64,000 nucleotides of DNA from SABY01 sp964593705 (GCA_964593705.1 CAZQIV010000004.1:1-64000), one strand, 5' to 3'. Counted from the first letter of the stretch, positions 42,364 to 51,147 are shown. Notes: generated by a model from the letters alone, not told the origin. Translations and numbers: made by a program.

Positions 42364-44610
42364 ATGAAAACCAGGAGAGACTTTATTAAAATATCGGCAT
42401 TGGGAACCGCTGGAGCTACACTGGCTGGCAGCATGTTATCCTTTGGCCGGGGATCCTCGGCAGTGGATGATTTTACGAAAAAGACCGAGCCTCTAAAAAA
42501 ATTACAACGCTACCCAACGTATTGTGAAGTATGTTTTTGGAAGTGTGCGGGCTGGGCTTATGCCGATGAAAACAATAAGGTTGTTAAAATTATAGGTAAC
42601 CAGGAAGACCCGCACTGTAACGGAAGGCTTTGTCCACGGGGTACAGGTGGAGTCGGAATGGTTAACGACAGCGACAGACTTACGCAACCATTAATAAGGA
42701 CCACTGTTAATGGCAAACAAACATTTAAGGAAGCAACATGGGAAGAAGCATTATCCCTCATAGCTTCCAAAATGAAAGATGTATCTGAAAAATATGGGCC
42801 GGAAGCTTTCGCTTTATTTAATCATGGATCTGCAGGTCATCATTTAGGACATCTTTTTAAAGCCTATGGTTCTACAAATATTACTGCACCATCCTATGCC
42901 CAATGCCGCGGGCCTCGCGAAGTTGGTTTTGCAGCAACCTTTGGTTCAGGAGTAGGCTCACCCGAACCTACTGATATTCGCGACACAAGATGCCTCGTTC
43001 TGATAGGCTCTCACCTTGGCGAAAACATGCACAATAGCCAGGTACAGGAAATGTCGGATGCCATCGACAAAGGCGTTTCCATTATTACCGTTGACCCCAG
43101 GTTTTCGACAGTAGCCAGTAAATCAAAATTCTGGTTACCCATCAAGCCTTCAACCGATCTTGCACTTTTGTTAGCCTGGATTCATGTAATAATCAACGAA
43201 AAACTTTACGATAAAGATTATGTTGAAAAATATACTTACGGACTCGACCTGCTTAAAGCGCATGTAGAAAACATGACCCCTGAATGGGTCTATGGCATAA
43301 CTACTATTAAGCCAGATGTAATCAGGAAGACTGCCCGTGAAATGGCCGATGCCTCTCCATCAGTGATTATTCATCCCGGGCGGCATGTTACCTGGTATGG
43401 CGATGATAGTCAACGTGCAAGAGCCATGGCAATATTGAATGCATTACTTGGATCGTGGGGACGGCGTGGAGGATTTTATTTCAAGGAAAGCATGAAGGTA
43501 CCACACTTTCCCCACCCTGAATATCCAAAACCAAAATGGTCGTGGCGCGATACACTCAATGGCAAATATCCATTAGCCGGTTTGGCCATATCCAATGGCC
43601 TGATAGATGCATCCATCCCTTCGCCCGACAATAAGCACCAGATTAAAGCCTGGATGGTTGCCGGCACAAACCTTCCACTCACAATGCCACAAAAAGAACA
43701 GTTGAATAAGGCATTTGATGCGCTTGAATTTGTTGTAGTTGTCGATACAATGCCAATGGAAATAACAGGTTATGCTGATGTTATTATTCCTGAATGTACT
43801 TATCTCGAAAGATATGACGACCTGAGAACTTCGCCAAACCGTGAGCCATTCATCGCCCTGCGCATGCCGGCCACTAAGCCCTACGCCGATACCAAACCGG
43901 CATGGTGGATGGCCAAACAACTGGGTGAAAAACTTGGCCTTGGAGAATATTTTGCTTACGATAACTATACTGAAGTCTTAGACTGGCAGCTTCAGCAGGT
44001 AGGCTCATCACTTGAGGAAATGCAAAAAATTGGAATTAAAAAATATAAGCGCACCTCCGGGCCACTTTACCTCGGCAAAGATGAAGATTACACCTTTAAT
44101 ACAAATACAGGTAAAATTGAACTTTACTCCACCGAATTCCAGGCAAACGGGTTTGATCCCATGCCTGTATTTACGCAGCATCCTGAACCACCATCGGGGT
44201 ATTACAGGTTAATTTATGGCCGTGCTCCCATGCATACATTCAGCCGAACGGCAAACAACCCGAATCTTCACGACCTGAAAAAAGAAAATTCTATTTGGAT
44301 TAATCCGAAAGTAGCCAGTTTGTGGGGTTTGAAAAAAGATCAATACATCTGGATTAAAAATCAAGATGGAGTTGTATCGAAATTTCCTATTAAAGTTAGG
44401 ATTACCGAAAGAATAAGATGGGACTCTATTTATATGGTACACGGATTTGGGCATAGTGATAGAAAACTTAGCCGGGCCTATGGCCGGGGCGCCAGCGATT
44501 CGGATATGATTACAAATGTAATGGTTGATCCGATAATGGGAGGAACCGGGATGCGTGGAAATTTTGTAACATTTTTAACTAAAGACCCAAAAGAGGAGGT
44601 TAACTCATGA
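42364..44610 (+). CDS. PsrA/PhsA-like molybdopterin oxidoreductase, Tat-exported
   Basis: This 748-residue catalytic subunit of the DMSO-reductase family has a twin-arginine signal (RRDFIK at 4-9, cleavage near 26). The 4Fe-4S ligands are C54, C57, C61 and C90, and a probable molybdenum-ligating Cys181 lies in SYAQCRGPREVG. The cysteine ligand, the length and the PsrB/PsrC neighbours point to polysulfide, thiosulfate or tetrathionate-type reduction or oxidation, though arsenate- or other sulfur-oxyanion enzymes of the same branch cannot be excluded. It acts in the periplasm. It starts the operon and overlaps the next gene by 4 bases. Confidence 0.85.
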   Translation: MKTRRDFIKISALGTAGATLAGSMLSFGRGSSAVDDFTKKTEPLKKLQRYPTYCEVCFWKCAGWAYADENNKVVKIIGNQEDPHCNGRLCPRGTGGVGMVNDSDRLTQPLIRTTVNGKQTFKEATWEEALSLIASKMKDVSEKYGPEAFALFNHGSAGHHLGHLFKAYGSTNITAPSYAQCRGPREVGFAATFGSGVGSPEPTDIRDTRCLVLIGSHLGENMHNSQVQEMSDAIDKGVSIITVDPRFSTVASKSKFWLPIKPSTDLALLLAWIHVIINEKLYDKDYVEKYTYGLDLLKAHVENMTPEWVYGITTIKPDVIRKTAREMADASPSVIIHPGRHVTWYGDDSQRARAMAILNALLGSWGRRGGFYFKESMKVPHFPHPEYPKPKWSWRDTLNGKYPLAGLAISNGLIDASIPSPDNKHQIKAWMVAGTNLPLTMPQKEQLNKAFDALEFVVVVDTMPMEITGYADVIIPECTYLERYDDLRTSPNREPFIALRMPATKPYADTKPAWWMAKQLGEKLGLGEYFAYDNYTEVLDWQLQQVGSSLEEMQKIGIKKYKRTSGPLYLGKDEDYTFNTNTGKIELYSTEFQANGFDPMPVFTQHPEPPSGYYRLIYGRAPMHTFSRTANNPNLHDLKKENSIWINPKVASLWGLKKDQYIWIKNQDGVVSKFPIKVRITERIRWDSIYMVHGFGHSDRKLSRAYGRGASDSDMITNVMVDPIMGGTGMRGNFVTFLTKDPKEEVNS

Positions 44611-45140
44611 GATATGCCATGGCAATAGACACTAAAAAGTGTGTCGGGTGCAGCGACTGTGTAGTTGCCTGCCAAACAGAAAACAACGTTCCATTAGGAT
44701 ATTGCAGGGATTGGGTAACAGAAACTGTTACCGGCAGCTACCCCAATGTAGAAATTGAACTCAGAACTGAAAGATGCAACCACTGCGATAATTCACCATG
44801 TGTGCGCTGTTGCCCAACCGGCGCAAGCCATATTGTTGAAGGAGGCATTGTTCTGGTTACTCCCGAAGAATGTATAGGTTGCGGAGCGTGTATCCAATCC
44901 TGTCCGTACGATGCCCGGTATTCACATCCAAAAGGCTATGTGGATAAATGCACATTTTGCAACCATCGTGTGGTAAAGGGCGAACTACCGGCATGTGTGG
45001 CAGTGTGCCCTACAAAATGTATGTATTTTGGTGATTTAGACAATCCAAATAGCGATGTGTCGAATGCACTGAAAAACAGAAAATATAAAACCCTGGCTCC
45101 TGAAGCCGGGACAAAGCCACACATTTTTTATCTTATTTAA
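44607..45140 (+). CDS. PsrB-like four-cluster ferredoxin subunit
   Basis: This 177-residue protein has four Cys-rich motifs for 4Fe-4S clusters: KCVGCSDCVVACQTEN, CNHCDNSPCVRCCPTG, CIGCGACIQSCPYDAR, and CTFCNHRV with CVAVCPTKCMYFG. It passes electrons between the membrane subunit and the molybdoenzyme and would be carried across with it by Tat. It overlaps the catalytic gene by 4 bases (ATGA). Confidence 0.9.
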   Translation: MRYAMAIDTKKCVGCSDCVVACQTENNVPLGYCRDWVTETVTGSYPNVEIELRTERCNHCDNSPCVRCCPTGASHIVEGGIVLVTPEECIGCGACIQSCPYDARYSHPKGYVDKCTFCNHRVVKGELPACVAVCPTKCMYFGDLDNPNSDVSNALKNRKYKTLAPEAGTKPHIFYLI

Positions 45141-45152
45141 TAAAGAAACAAA

Positions 45153-46094
45153 ATGAGAGAAGAATTATTTATTAGCGGACGCGACATTCCAAATATCGAC
45201 CCGTTTTTGCATATCTGGCACTGGCAAATACCGATTTACCTTTTTCTGGGTGGTCTTGCTGCCGGGATTTTGTTTTTTGCCAGCCTGTTTACAATTATTG
45301 GCAAAGAAAAAGAGATGCCGGCAACTGTAAAGTGGGGACCGTTTTTTGTTCCCGGAGTCCTGGTATTGGGCTTGCTTATGCTCTTTTTAGATCTTAAACA
45401 CCAAATGTATTTTTGGAGACTTTACACCACCATCCGCATGGATTCGCCAATGTCGTGGGGAGCGTGGGTACTCATGTTTATTACACCGCTGTCTTTTCTT
45501 TGGATTGCGAGTTATATCAAAGAACTTGTTCCTGAATGGAATTGGAAGTACAAATGGATAGACGAATTTTTAGAATGGTTCAATAGCAGTCGTACACCCA
45601 TTGCCTGGATTATGATGGCGCTTGCAGTGGTGTTGGGGATTTATACAGGCATTTTACTTAGCGCCTTCAATGCACGACCCCTTTGGAATAATGCGATATT
45701 GGGGCCTTTGTTTATGGTTTCGGGAATGTCAACAGGTGTTGCAACTGTTATGTGGATTTCAAAAAGCCATAGCGAACGTAAAATTCTAGGCCAGATAGAC
45801 ATCCTGCTCATCGTGGTTGAGCTGTTTTTTATTACCCACATGTTAATGGGTATGCGTGCCGGATCAGAAGTAATGATTCAGGCTGCCGATTTGTTCCTCG
45901 GCGGAGAGTTTACCGTTTCCTTCTGGGTGTTTGTTATAATTCTTGGACTTTTATTTCCTGCATTGCTTGAAGTGCTTGAGCTTCGTGGGTTTAAAGTTCC
46001 GATAGCAATACCAGCTCTGCTTATTTTAATTGGTGGTTTAGTTTTCAGGTTTGTAATGGTTGAAGCCGGGCAAATAACAAGATATCTCTACTAA
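45153..46094 (+). CDS. NrfD/PsrC-like membrane subunit
   Basis: This 313-residue protein has about eight membrane segments and the NrfD/PsrC pattern: HWQIPIYLFLGGLAAGILFF near 23-42, LLMLFLDLKHQMYFWRL near 76-92, and SPMSWGAWVLMFITPLSF near 101-118. It exchanges electrons with the menaquinone pool and anchors the complex. It follows psrB after 12 bases. Confidence 0.9.
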   Translation: MREELFISGRDIPNIDPFLHIWHWQIPIYLFLGGLAAGILFFASLFTIIGKEKEMPATVKWGPFFVPGVLVLGLLMLFLDLKHQMYFWRLYTTIRMDSPMSWGAWVLMFITPLSFLWIASYIKELVPEWNWKYKWIDEFLEWFNSSRTPIAWIMMALAVVLGIYTGILLSAFNARPLWNNAILGPLFMVSGMSTGVATVMWISKSHSERKILGQIDILLIVVELFFITHMLMGMRAGSEVMIQAADLFLGGEFTVSFWVFVIILGLLFPALLEVLELRGFKVPIAIPALLILIGGLVFRFVMVEAGQITRYLY

Positions 46095-46113
46095 ATAAAT
46101 AAAATCTCATATC

Positions 46114-46632
46114 ATGAACGACAAATCGAAAATATACTGGAATCCTTATTTTGGCGGTGTAATGTTGGGCTTACTCCTACTCGCAACCTTTTACATCACC
46201 GGAAGAGGTCTGGGTGCAAGTGGCGCTGCAAAAAGTACTGTAGTAGCTACTATTAAAAAAGTTGCGCCCGAACACGCTAAAGAATCAACTTATTACAGCA
46301 AATTTATATCAGACGATGCGCATCCACTCAACCAATGGCTGGTTTTTGAAGTTATTGGAATTCTAGCCGGTGCGCTACTTTCGGGTGCGCTTTCAAACAG
46401 GCTGAAATTCAAGGTTGAACACTCACCAAAAATTAGCTCCGGCCGCCGGCTTGCTTATGCTGCTTTTGGTGGCTTAGCATTTGGCATAGGTTCTCAATTT
46501 GGACGCGGATGTACTAGTGGCGCTGCCCTAAGCGGGATGGCATCATTATCACTTGGTGGTTTTATTGCCATGCTTTCAATTTTTGGAAGCGCTTATATGT
46601 TCGCGTATTTTTTCAGAAAAAATTGGATTTAA
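46114..46632 (+). CDS. YeeE/YedE (TsuA-like) sulfur transporter, first half
   Basis: This 172-residue protein has about four membrane segments and the YeeE/YedE motif GRGCTSGAALSGMASLSLGG near 132-151, whose cysteine is important in thiosulfate uptake by TsuA. It corresponds to one half of a full-length YeeE (about 350 residues); the other half is the next gene, 21 bases downstream. Split genes of this type occur in sulfur-oxidising and sulfur-reducing bacteria. It could import or export thiosulfate or another sulfane-sulfur compound. Confidence 0.85.
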   Translation: MNDKSKIYWNPYFGGVMLGLLLLATFYITGRGLGASGAAKSTVVATIKKVAPEHAKESTYYSKFISDDAHPLNQWLVFEVIGILAGALLSGALSNRLKFKVEHSPKISSGRRLAYAAFGGLAFGIGSQFGRGCTSGAALSGMASLSLGGFIAMLSIFGSAYMFAYFFRKNWI

Positions 46633-46653
46633 TCACACACAAATTTAAGTAAC

Positions 46654-47244
46654 ATGGGCCCACTCATTCCATTAGATATTATCGACCCGAGCTGGAATAA
46701 TGTATTTGCAATTTTAATAGGAATTGCTTTTGGATTTATCCTCGAATCATCAGGATTTTCATCAAGCCGCAAATTAGCAGGAGTTTTTTATGGCTATGAT
46801 TTCACGGTTTTAATTGTGTTCTTTACAGCCGCGATAACTGCTGCAATTGGTCTTTACTATTTTTATTATCTTGGATGGATAGACATAAACATAATTTACG
46901 TTAACCCAACTTATCTTGGTTCGGCCATTGTTGGCGGAATTATTATGGGGCTGGGATTTATTACCGGAGGCTATTGCCCCGGCACAAGCTATTGTGGTGC
47001 TGCCATCGGTAAAATAGATGCTATTGTTTATTCCTTTTCCATGATGGCCGGCATCTTTATATTTTCAGAATTCTATCCTCTATTCGAAGATTTCTACAAT
47101 TCAGGTTTCCTCGGAAATATTACTGTATATGATTCACTTGGTATTTCAGTAAGCTTATTCATGATTATCCTTATTGTAATTGCTTTGGCAGCATTTTATG
47201 CCACTTCTTTGATAAAGAAAAAAGTAAAAAAAGTTGAATACTAA
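46654..47244 (+). CDS. YeeE/YedE (TsuA-like) sulfur transporter, second half
   Basis: This 196-residue protein has about five membrane segments, with the second YeeE motif GLGFITGGYCPGTSYCGAAI near 93-112 (two cysteines, C102 and C108 or so). The N-terminal part (GFILESSGFSSSRKLAGVFYG) is typical of the family. Together with the preceding protein it should form one transporter. Two bases of slack in the numbering of cysteines are possible. Confidence 0.85.
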   Translation: MGPLIPLDIIDPSWNNVFAILIGIAFGFILESSGFSSSRKLAGVFYGYDFTVLIVFFTAAITAAIGLYYFYYLGWIDINIIYVNPTYLGSAIVGGIIMGLGFITGGYCPGTSYCGAAIGKIDAIVYSFSMMAGIFIFSEFYPLFEDFYNSGFLGNITVYDSLGISVSLFMIILIVIALAAFYATSLIKKKVKKVEY

Positions 47245-47256
47245 CTGTTTACAGCT

Positions 47257-47871
47257 ATGAATAAAACCTATATAATACTTGCAGGAATTTTAATCATCTT
47301 AGGTCTTGGATTATTCGTACTTGAGGCAAAAGAGCAAAACGAAGAAATCACTCCCAAAGAATTATTGACCGATCTGATCGAAAACACCAGGTATGTCACT
47401 TCCGATGATCTGGCGTGCAGAATTATCGAAGGAGACCCGTCGATACAAATGATTGATGTTCGTGATGTGTATGATTTCATGGATTTTTCGCTGCCGGGAG
47501 CTGAAAGTATTCCCATTTCTGACCTTGCCACAGACATAACCGGCGAATTACTTGGAGTTCCTGGAAAAGATTTTATTTTTTATTCAAATGGTGATGTGGA
47601 AGCAAATAAAGCATGGCTGATTTCACAGCGATTAGGCTACAATAGTTTGTACATTTTAAAAGGCGGTTTAAATAAATGGATCGAAACAATTATCAAACCC
47701 CAACCACCAGCCGAAAGTCAGCCCCGGGAAGCATTCGACCTTTACCAGTTCAGGCTTGGGGCAAGCCAATATTTTACCGGGGATAATGCCACAATTACCA
47801 CTGATGCTCCTGCACTGGAAATCCAGTTTGAACGGAAGAAAAAGAAAGGCGCTGTTGAGGGCGGGTGCTAG
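47257..47871 (+). CDS. Membrane-anchored rhodanese-fold protein without catalytic Cys, with a C-terminal GGC tail
   Basis: This 204-residue protein has an N-terminal signal anchor (about 4-22) and a rhodanese domain at about 45-145 (DPSIQMIDVRDVYDFMDFSL, later RLGYNSLYILKGGLNKWI). At the active-site loop it reads FIFYSNGDVEA, with Ser110 where rhodaneses have the persulfide-forming Cys. The only other cysteines are C54 and the very last residue, C204, at the end of the tail RKKKKGAVEGGC after a flexible linker. The tail is identical in the paralog at 48246. It could be a sulfur-carrier arm. It lies 12 bases after the YeeE half-gene, so it belongs to the Psr-like operon. Confidence 0.8.
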   Translation: MNKTYIILAGILIILGLGLFVLEAKEQNEEITPKELLTDLIENTRYVTSDDLACRIIEGDPSIQMIDVRDVYDFMDFSLPGAESIPISDLATDITGELLGVPGKDFIFYSNGDVEANKAWLISQRLGYNSLYILKGGLNKWIETIIKPQPPAESQPREAFDLYQFRLGASQYFTGDNATITTDAPALEIQFERKKKKGAVEGGC

Positions 47872-48245
47872 TCAGCATTGGAATCATTGTATCATAATTA
47901 GAGTCCGTTTTTAAAGTAACTTTTAGAAAAATATACGATTTCAGATTAACGATTTTAGATTTAAGATGTTAGTGTGTATTAATCAAATCTATAATCTGCT
48001 CCAAAGGAGTCCTTCGGACAATTCCCGATTATGCGGTATTAATCTTAAATTAAAAAATTATCGACACTTTGGACACGCATTAATTAGGATCATTTTTGGA
48101 GTATTAATGGAAAATTGATAAGTGTAAATAAAAATATGAAATGGGTAAAAGTAGAGAATGATTATTTTTAGAGAATTAAAAGATACATGGAAATAAATCT
48201 CAAAATCATTCACACTACTTTTTGCCATCTAAAATTTAATATGCT
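47872..48245. other. Intergenic region between the two rhodanese-fold genes
   Basis: I find no gene. There are AT-rich words (ACGATTTTAGATTTAAGATG) near 47950-47970 but no clear promoter match. A gap of 374 bases suggests that the second paralog has its own promoter. Confidence 0.4.
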
Positions 48246-48884
48246 ATGAAAGAACACAAAACAAAGAGGCTTGTTACAGCAGTTACTGTTTTTTTGGGGG
48301 TACTGATTGTAGGTTACATTTTTATGAAAAGCCCCGAATTAGCTTTTGTGGAAACGCCGCAGCAAACCATCGATTTTTTAATGGATTCGGAATATGAAGT
48401 ACTACCGGAGGATGTGGCCTACAATGTTGAATTTGGCGAACCTGGATTTGTCTATATTGATTTGAGAAACCCTTATGAGTTTGCTAAAGGAAATATTGCA
48501 ACATCAATCAACATACCACAAACTGATTTGCTTGAAAAAACAACGCTTAAGTTTTTTAATGAAACAAAAAAAGATTCATTGATGATGATACTGATTAGCT
48601 ATGACGAAGCCGCGGCAATTGGGCCCTGGCTAATTTTAAAACAATTAGGGTACAACAATACAAAACTTATGAAAGGTGGTTGGAGTTATTATGCCAACGA
48701 ATCGCTGGACCCCTACGATATGCCTGAGGTTCCAAAATATATGGTTGAAGAGCCTGCTTACAACTTCGCTTCAATTATGGAAATGATGAAATCTTCACCT
48801 GCTGCTGCTTCTCAAACAGATGCTCCTGAGATTATTTTGCCTACCAGAAAGAAAAAGAAGGGAGCAGTAGAAGGGGGATGTTAA
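48246..48884 (+). CDS. Second membrane-anchored rhodanese-fold protein without catalytic Cys, same GGC tail
   Basis: This 212-residue paralog of the protein at 47257 has a signal anchor (about 8-27) and a rhodanese domain at about 50-150 (GEPGFVYIDLRNPYEFAKGN, KQLGYNNTKLMKGGW). The active-site loop is ILISYDEAAAIG, with Ser118 aligned with Ser110 of the paralog. The single cysteine in the protein is the last residue, C212, in RKKKKGAVEGGC. Nine of the 12 tail codons differ synonymously from the paralog with no amino acid change, so the tail is under selection. The domain should face the periplasm. Confidence 0.8.
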   Translation: MKEHKTKRLVTAVTVFLGVLIVGYIFMKSPELAFVETPQQTIDFLMDSEYEVLPEDVAYNVEFGEPGFVYIDLRNPYEFAKGNIATSINIPQTDLLEKTTLKFFNETKKDSLMMILISYDEAAAIGPWLILKQLGYNNTKLMKGGWSYYANESLDPYDMPEVPKYMVEEPAYNFASIMEMMKSSPAAASQTDAPEIILPTRKKKKGAVEGGC

Positions 48885-49335
48885 GTATTGATCTTTTCGG
48901 GATTACATATTAACCCAGAGATAGTAAAAGAGGTACTACTGCGAATTTAGTGGAAAGGTATTATCAAATACACCCTATTTATTCTTTTTCTAATGAAATA
49001 TTGTTAATAGATTTCTCCTTCCAAAACTTGCTGCGCTACGTTTTTCCAGTCGAAATGACAAAACCCGGGGTCTCGTATGGGGTGGGTGAAAGTGGGCGCT
49101 TTGCGCCCACTTTCACCCACCCCCAAATCCCACCAATACTTTGTTACCTCGAAGGAGCTTAGTCCCGCACATGCGGGATTCCGACCCATCGGGGACTGAG
49201 ACCCGCTTCGCCAGCGAGGCGAGCGAGGCGAGCAAGGCGGGAATCTGTTCTTTTATGTACATTGATTTTGCATCCACAAAAATGGTAGTAGAATCTTTTA
49301 TTTTTTATGATGTATTGCAGGCACTCAACAATTTG
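48885..49335. other. Repeat-rich intergenic region before tatC
   Basis: I see no gene. The region holds the 21-bp-arm palindrome at 49079-49123 and a GC-rich stretch at 49160-49245 (CGGGGACTGAGACCCGC, then GCGAGGCGAGCGAGGCGAG) related to 13.5-13.68 kb. Apparent frames on both strands come from these inverted words. Confidence 0.55.
49079..49123. repeat. Perfect palindrome with 21-bp arms
   Basis: GGGGTGGGTGAAAGTGGGCG plus one base (49079-49099) pairs perfectly with 49103-49123 around a TTT loop. The flanking words GTCGAAATGACA (left) and TCGAAGGAGC (right) match those around the palindrome at 13381-13486, so both belong to one family. Confidence 0.8.
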
Positions 49336-49343
49336 TAATTTTG
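49336..49343 (+). promoter_or_regulatory. -7 box of tatC
   Basis: TAATTTTG fits TAnnTTTG, 22 bases before the tatC ATG. An ATTG lies 18 bases upstream at about the -33 position. Confidence 0.5.
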
Positions 49344-49365
49344 GCAAATATTATCAAAAGTCTAA

Positions 49366-50205
49366 ATGTCAGAAGTAATATCCAATAAAAAAAAACCGGG
49401 AATATTGAATCCTCGCAAGTTGCCACCCAAACGCAACTATCGCGATCACCTTTTAAAGTTCCGTAGGGTATTGATTAGGATTGTAGCAATAACAATGCTT
49501 TTGGCAGTGCTCGCCTTTATGAACCGTCCTTTCATCTTCGATAAGATTTTATTGGCCCCGAAAACCGAAGAGTTTTTCACCAACCGTATGCTATGCCTTA
49601 TTGGGGAAAGGCTGGAGATTGACAACCTTTGCTTCAACACCGAAGCGCTTACAATTATCAATGTAAATATGGCAGGCCAGTTCTTAACCCATCTTTACGT
49701 TTCGATTGTTGCCGGAGTAATCCTTGCCTTTCCGTACATCCTGTTTGAGATATGGACTTTTTTGGCCGCCATTCTTAAAATAAAAAACCAACGCACAACA
49801 ATTGCAACTATTTCTGCCGGTAGTTTTCTTTTTGTTTTAGGGCTCTTGTTTAGTTACTTCCTCATTGTTCCCCTCACGGTAAATTTCCTGGGTACTTATT
49901 TCGTGAGTAGCGAAGTACAAAACACTGTAATGCTTGGCTCCTACATCAGCACTATTGCCTCCTTGATTCTGGGAGTTGGAATTTTTTTCGAGCTTCCGGT
50001 TTTCGTCTATTTTCTTGCCAGGTATGCCATTGTAAGCCCCGATTGGCTAAAAAAAATGAGGCGCATCATGATTGTAATTATTCTTATCATTTCTGCCATT
50101 ATTACTCCGCCTGACATTATTAGTCAAATCATGGTTTGTATCCCACTTATTATTCTTTACGAAGTAAGTATTTGGCTTGCAAAACGAGCATACAAGCCGG
50201 GATAA
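49366..50205 (+). CDS. tatC: Sec-independent protein translocase TatC
   Basis: This 279-residue protein has six membrane segments with TatC landmarks: a cytoplasmic N-terminus NYRDHLLKFRRVLIR, the periplasmic-side loop, FPYILFEIWTFLAAILK near 122-138, and FFELPVFVYFLARYAIVSPDWLKKMRR in pieces near 204-230, ending SAIITPPDIISQIMVCIPL. It recognises twin-arginine signals such as that of the PsrA-like enzyme upstream, which explains the location. No tatA or tatB is visible in the window. Confidence 0.95.
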   Translation: MSEVISNKKKPGILNPRKLPPKRNYRDHLLKFRRVLIRIVAITMLLAVLAFMNRPFIFDKILLAPKTEEFFTNRMLCLIGERLEIDNLCFNTEALTIINVNMAGQFLTHLYVSIVAGVILAFPYILFEIWTFLAAILKIKNQRTTIATISAGSFLFVLGLLFSYFLIVPLTVNFLGTYFVSSEVQNTVMLGSYISTIASLILGVGIFFELPVFVYFLARYAIVSPDWLKKMRRIMIVIILIISAIITPPDIISQIMVCIPLIILYEVSIWLAKRAYKPG

Positions 50206-50287
50206 TTTATTTGTAAATATTTTTTGAGACCAGTCTAAAAAGGCACGAAGCATCATATTTACACAATTATCATCTCAGATTATCAGT

Positions 50288-50377
50288 ATGTTAAAAAATA
50301 ATATCCGTGCATCAGTGGCTTTTTATTCCGGATTCATTTTATTGGTTTTAATTTCAATTCATCCACGGGAATTTTAA
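50288..50377 (+). CDS. Possible 29-residue membrane peptide
   Basis: A short frame from ATG 50288 encodes 29 residues with one hydrophobic helix (VAFYSGFILLVLISIH). It has no recognisable relatives and no clear ribosome binding site. It may be a real small membrane peptide or chance. Confidence 0.2.
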   Translation: MLKNNIRASVAFYSGFILLVLISIHPREF

Positions 50378-50414
50378 TTTTAAGTAAATATCCAAAACAA
50401 AACAAACAATGTGC

Positions 50415-51125
50415 TTACCCGGTTTTACTTATTTTATGTAACTGTTCAGTGTTTGTTAATGTTATGCTTGAGCCCGAAATTTTAATAAAGCCTTCATTTT
50501 GAAACTTTGCAAGGGCACGTGATGTGCTTTCCCGGGTTATCCCAAGCAGGCTGCCAAACTCATCCCTGGTAACAGGAAACGTAAATGTATTGCTATCAAA
50601 AATGTCATTTCCAAAATATAGTAATGCATCAGCTACTTTCCCATAGGTTTGTTTAGCATTAATGCTAAGAAACCTGCGGTGACTGGAGAGGTTATCTTTG
50701 GAAATTAAAACCAGTATTTCGTAAGCAAAATCACCATTACCCCGTACCAGATTTTTAAATGTTTCAACATCAATGTAGCAAACCTTTACATCGTTCAAAG
50801 CTTTGTACGAATAGTGGTTTATCCTGCCACCAAAAAGTGAGTTCAGCCCAAGGTATGAAAAGCTTTTTATTATCTGAACCATTTGATCGCGACCATTATC
50901 ACCCTTTATATATTCTACCACCAGCCCACTGCGCAAATACACAATATGAGAGGTAAAAGAACCCTCAAGTAAAATATGTTCTTTTTTGTGCAGGCTAAGT
51001 TCGCGGCAATTTTGTTGAAGTGTGCTTACCTGCTCATTGTTTAATAATGCAATTGCGCAAAAGCGATCCAGGCATGATGCACAACTTGAGTATTGCTTGT
51101 TTAAAAAACCAAATTCATTGCTCAT
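50415..51125 (-). CDS. Crp/Fnr-family regulator with N-terminal Cys cluster
   Basis: From the ATG at 51125 the protein has 236 residues. N-terminal cysteines C15, C18 and C23 (SCASCLDRFC) plus C40 resemble an Fnr-like Fe-S or redox site. The effector domain is at about 45-150 and the helix-turn-helix at about 185-220 (FPVTRDEFGSLLGITRESTS). A TTG start at 51143 would be farther upstream, but the ATG is better placed relative to the -7 box. A perfect TGTGA-N6-TCACA site lies in its own promoter, which suggests autoregulation. It is probably a partner or rival of the regulator at 41215. Confidence 0.82.
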   Translation of the reverse strand: MSNEFGFLNKQYSSCASCLDRFCAIALLNNEQVSTLQQNCRELSLHKKEHILLEGSFTSHIVYLRSGLVVEYIKGDNGRDQMVQIIKSFSYLGLNSLFGGRINHYSYKALNDVKVCYIDVETFKNLVRGNGDFAYEILVLISKDNLSSHRRFLSINAKQTYGKVADALLYFGNDIFDSNTFTFPVTRDEFGSLLGITRESTSRALAKFQNEGFIKISGSSITLTNTEQLHKISKTG

Positions 51126-51147
51126 AAAATTGTTTCTTCTCAACTTG

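Noticed and set aside
47257..48884. Active thiosulfate sulfurtransferases (rhodaneses)
   Set aside because: The catalytic Cys is replaced by Ser in both proteins, so the classical reaction is not possible at that site.
49141..49347. Open frames on both strands before tatC
   Set aside because: They are made from GGCGAGCGAGGCGAG-type repeats.
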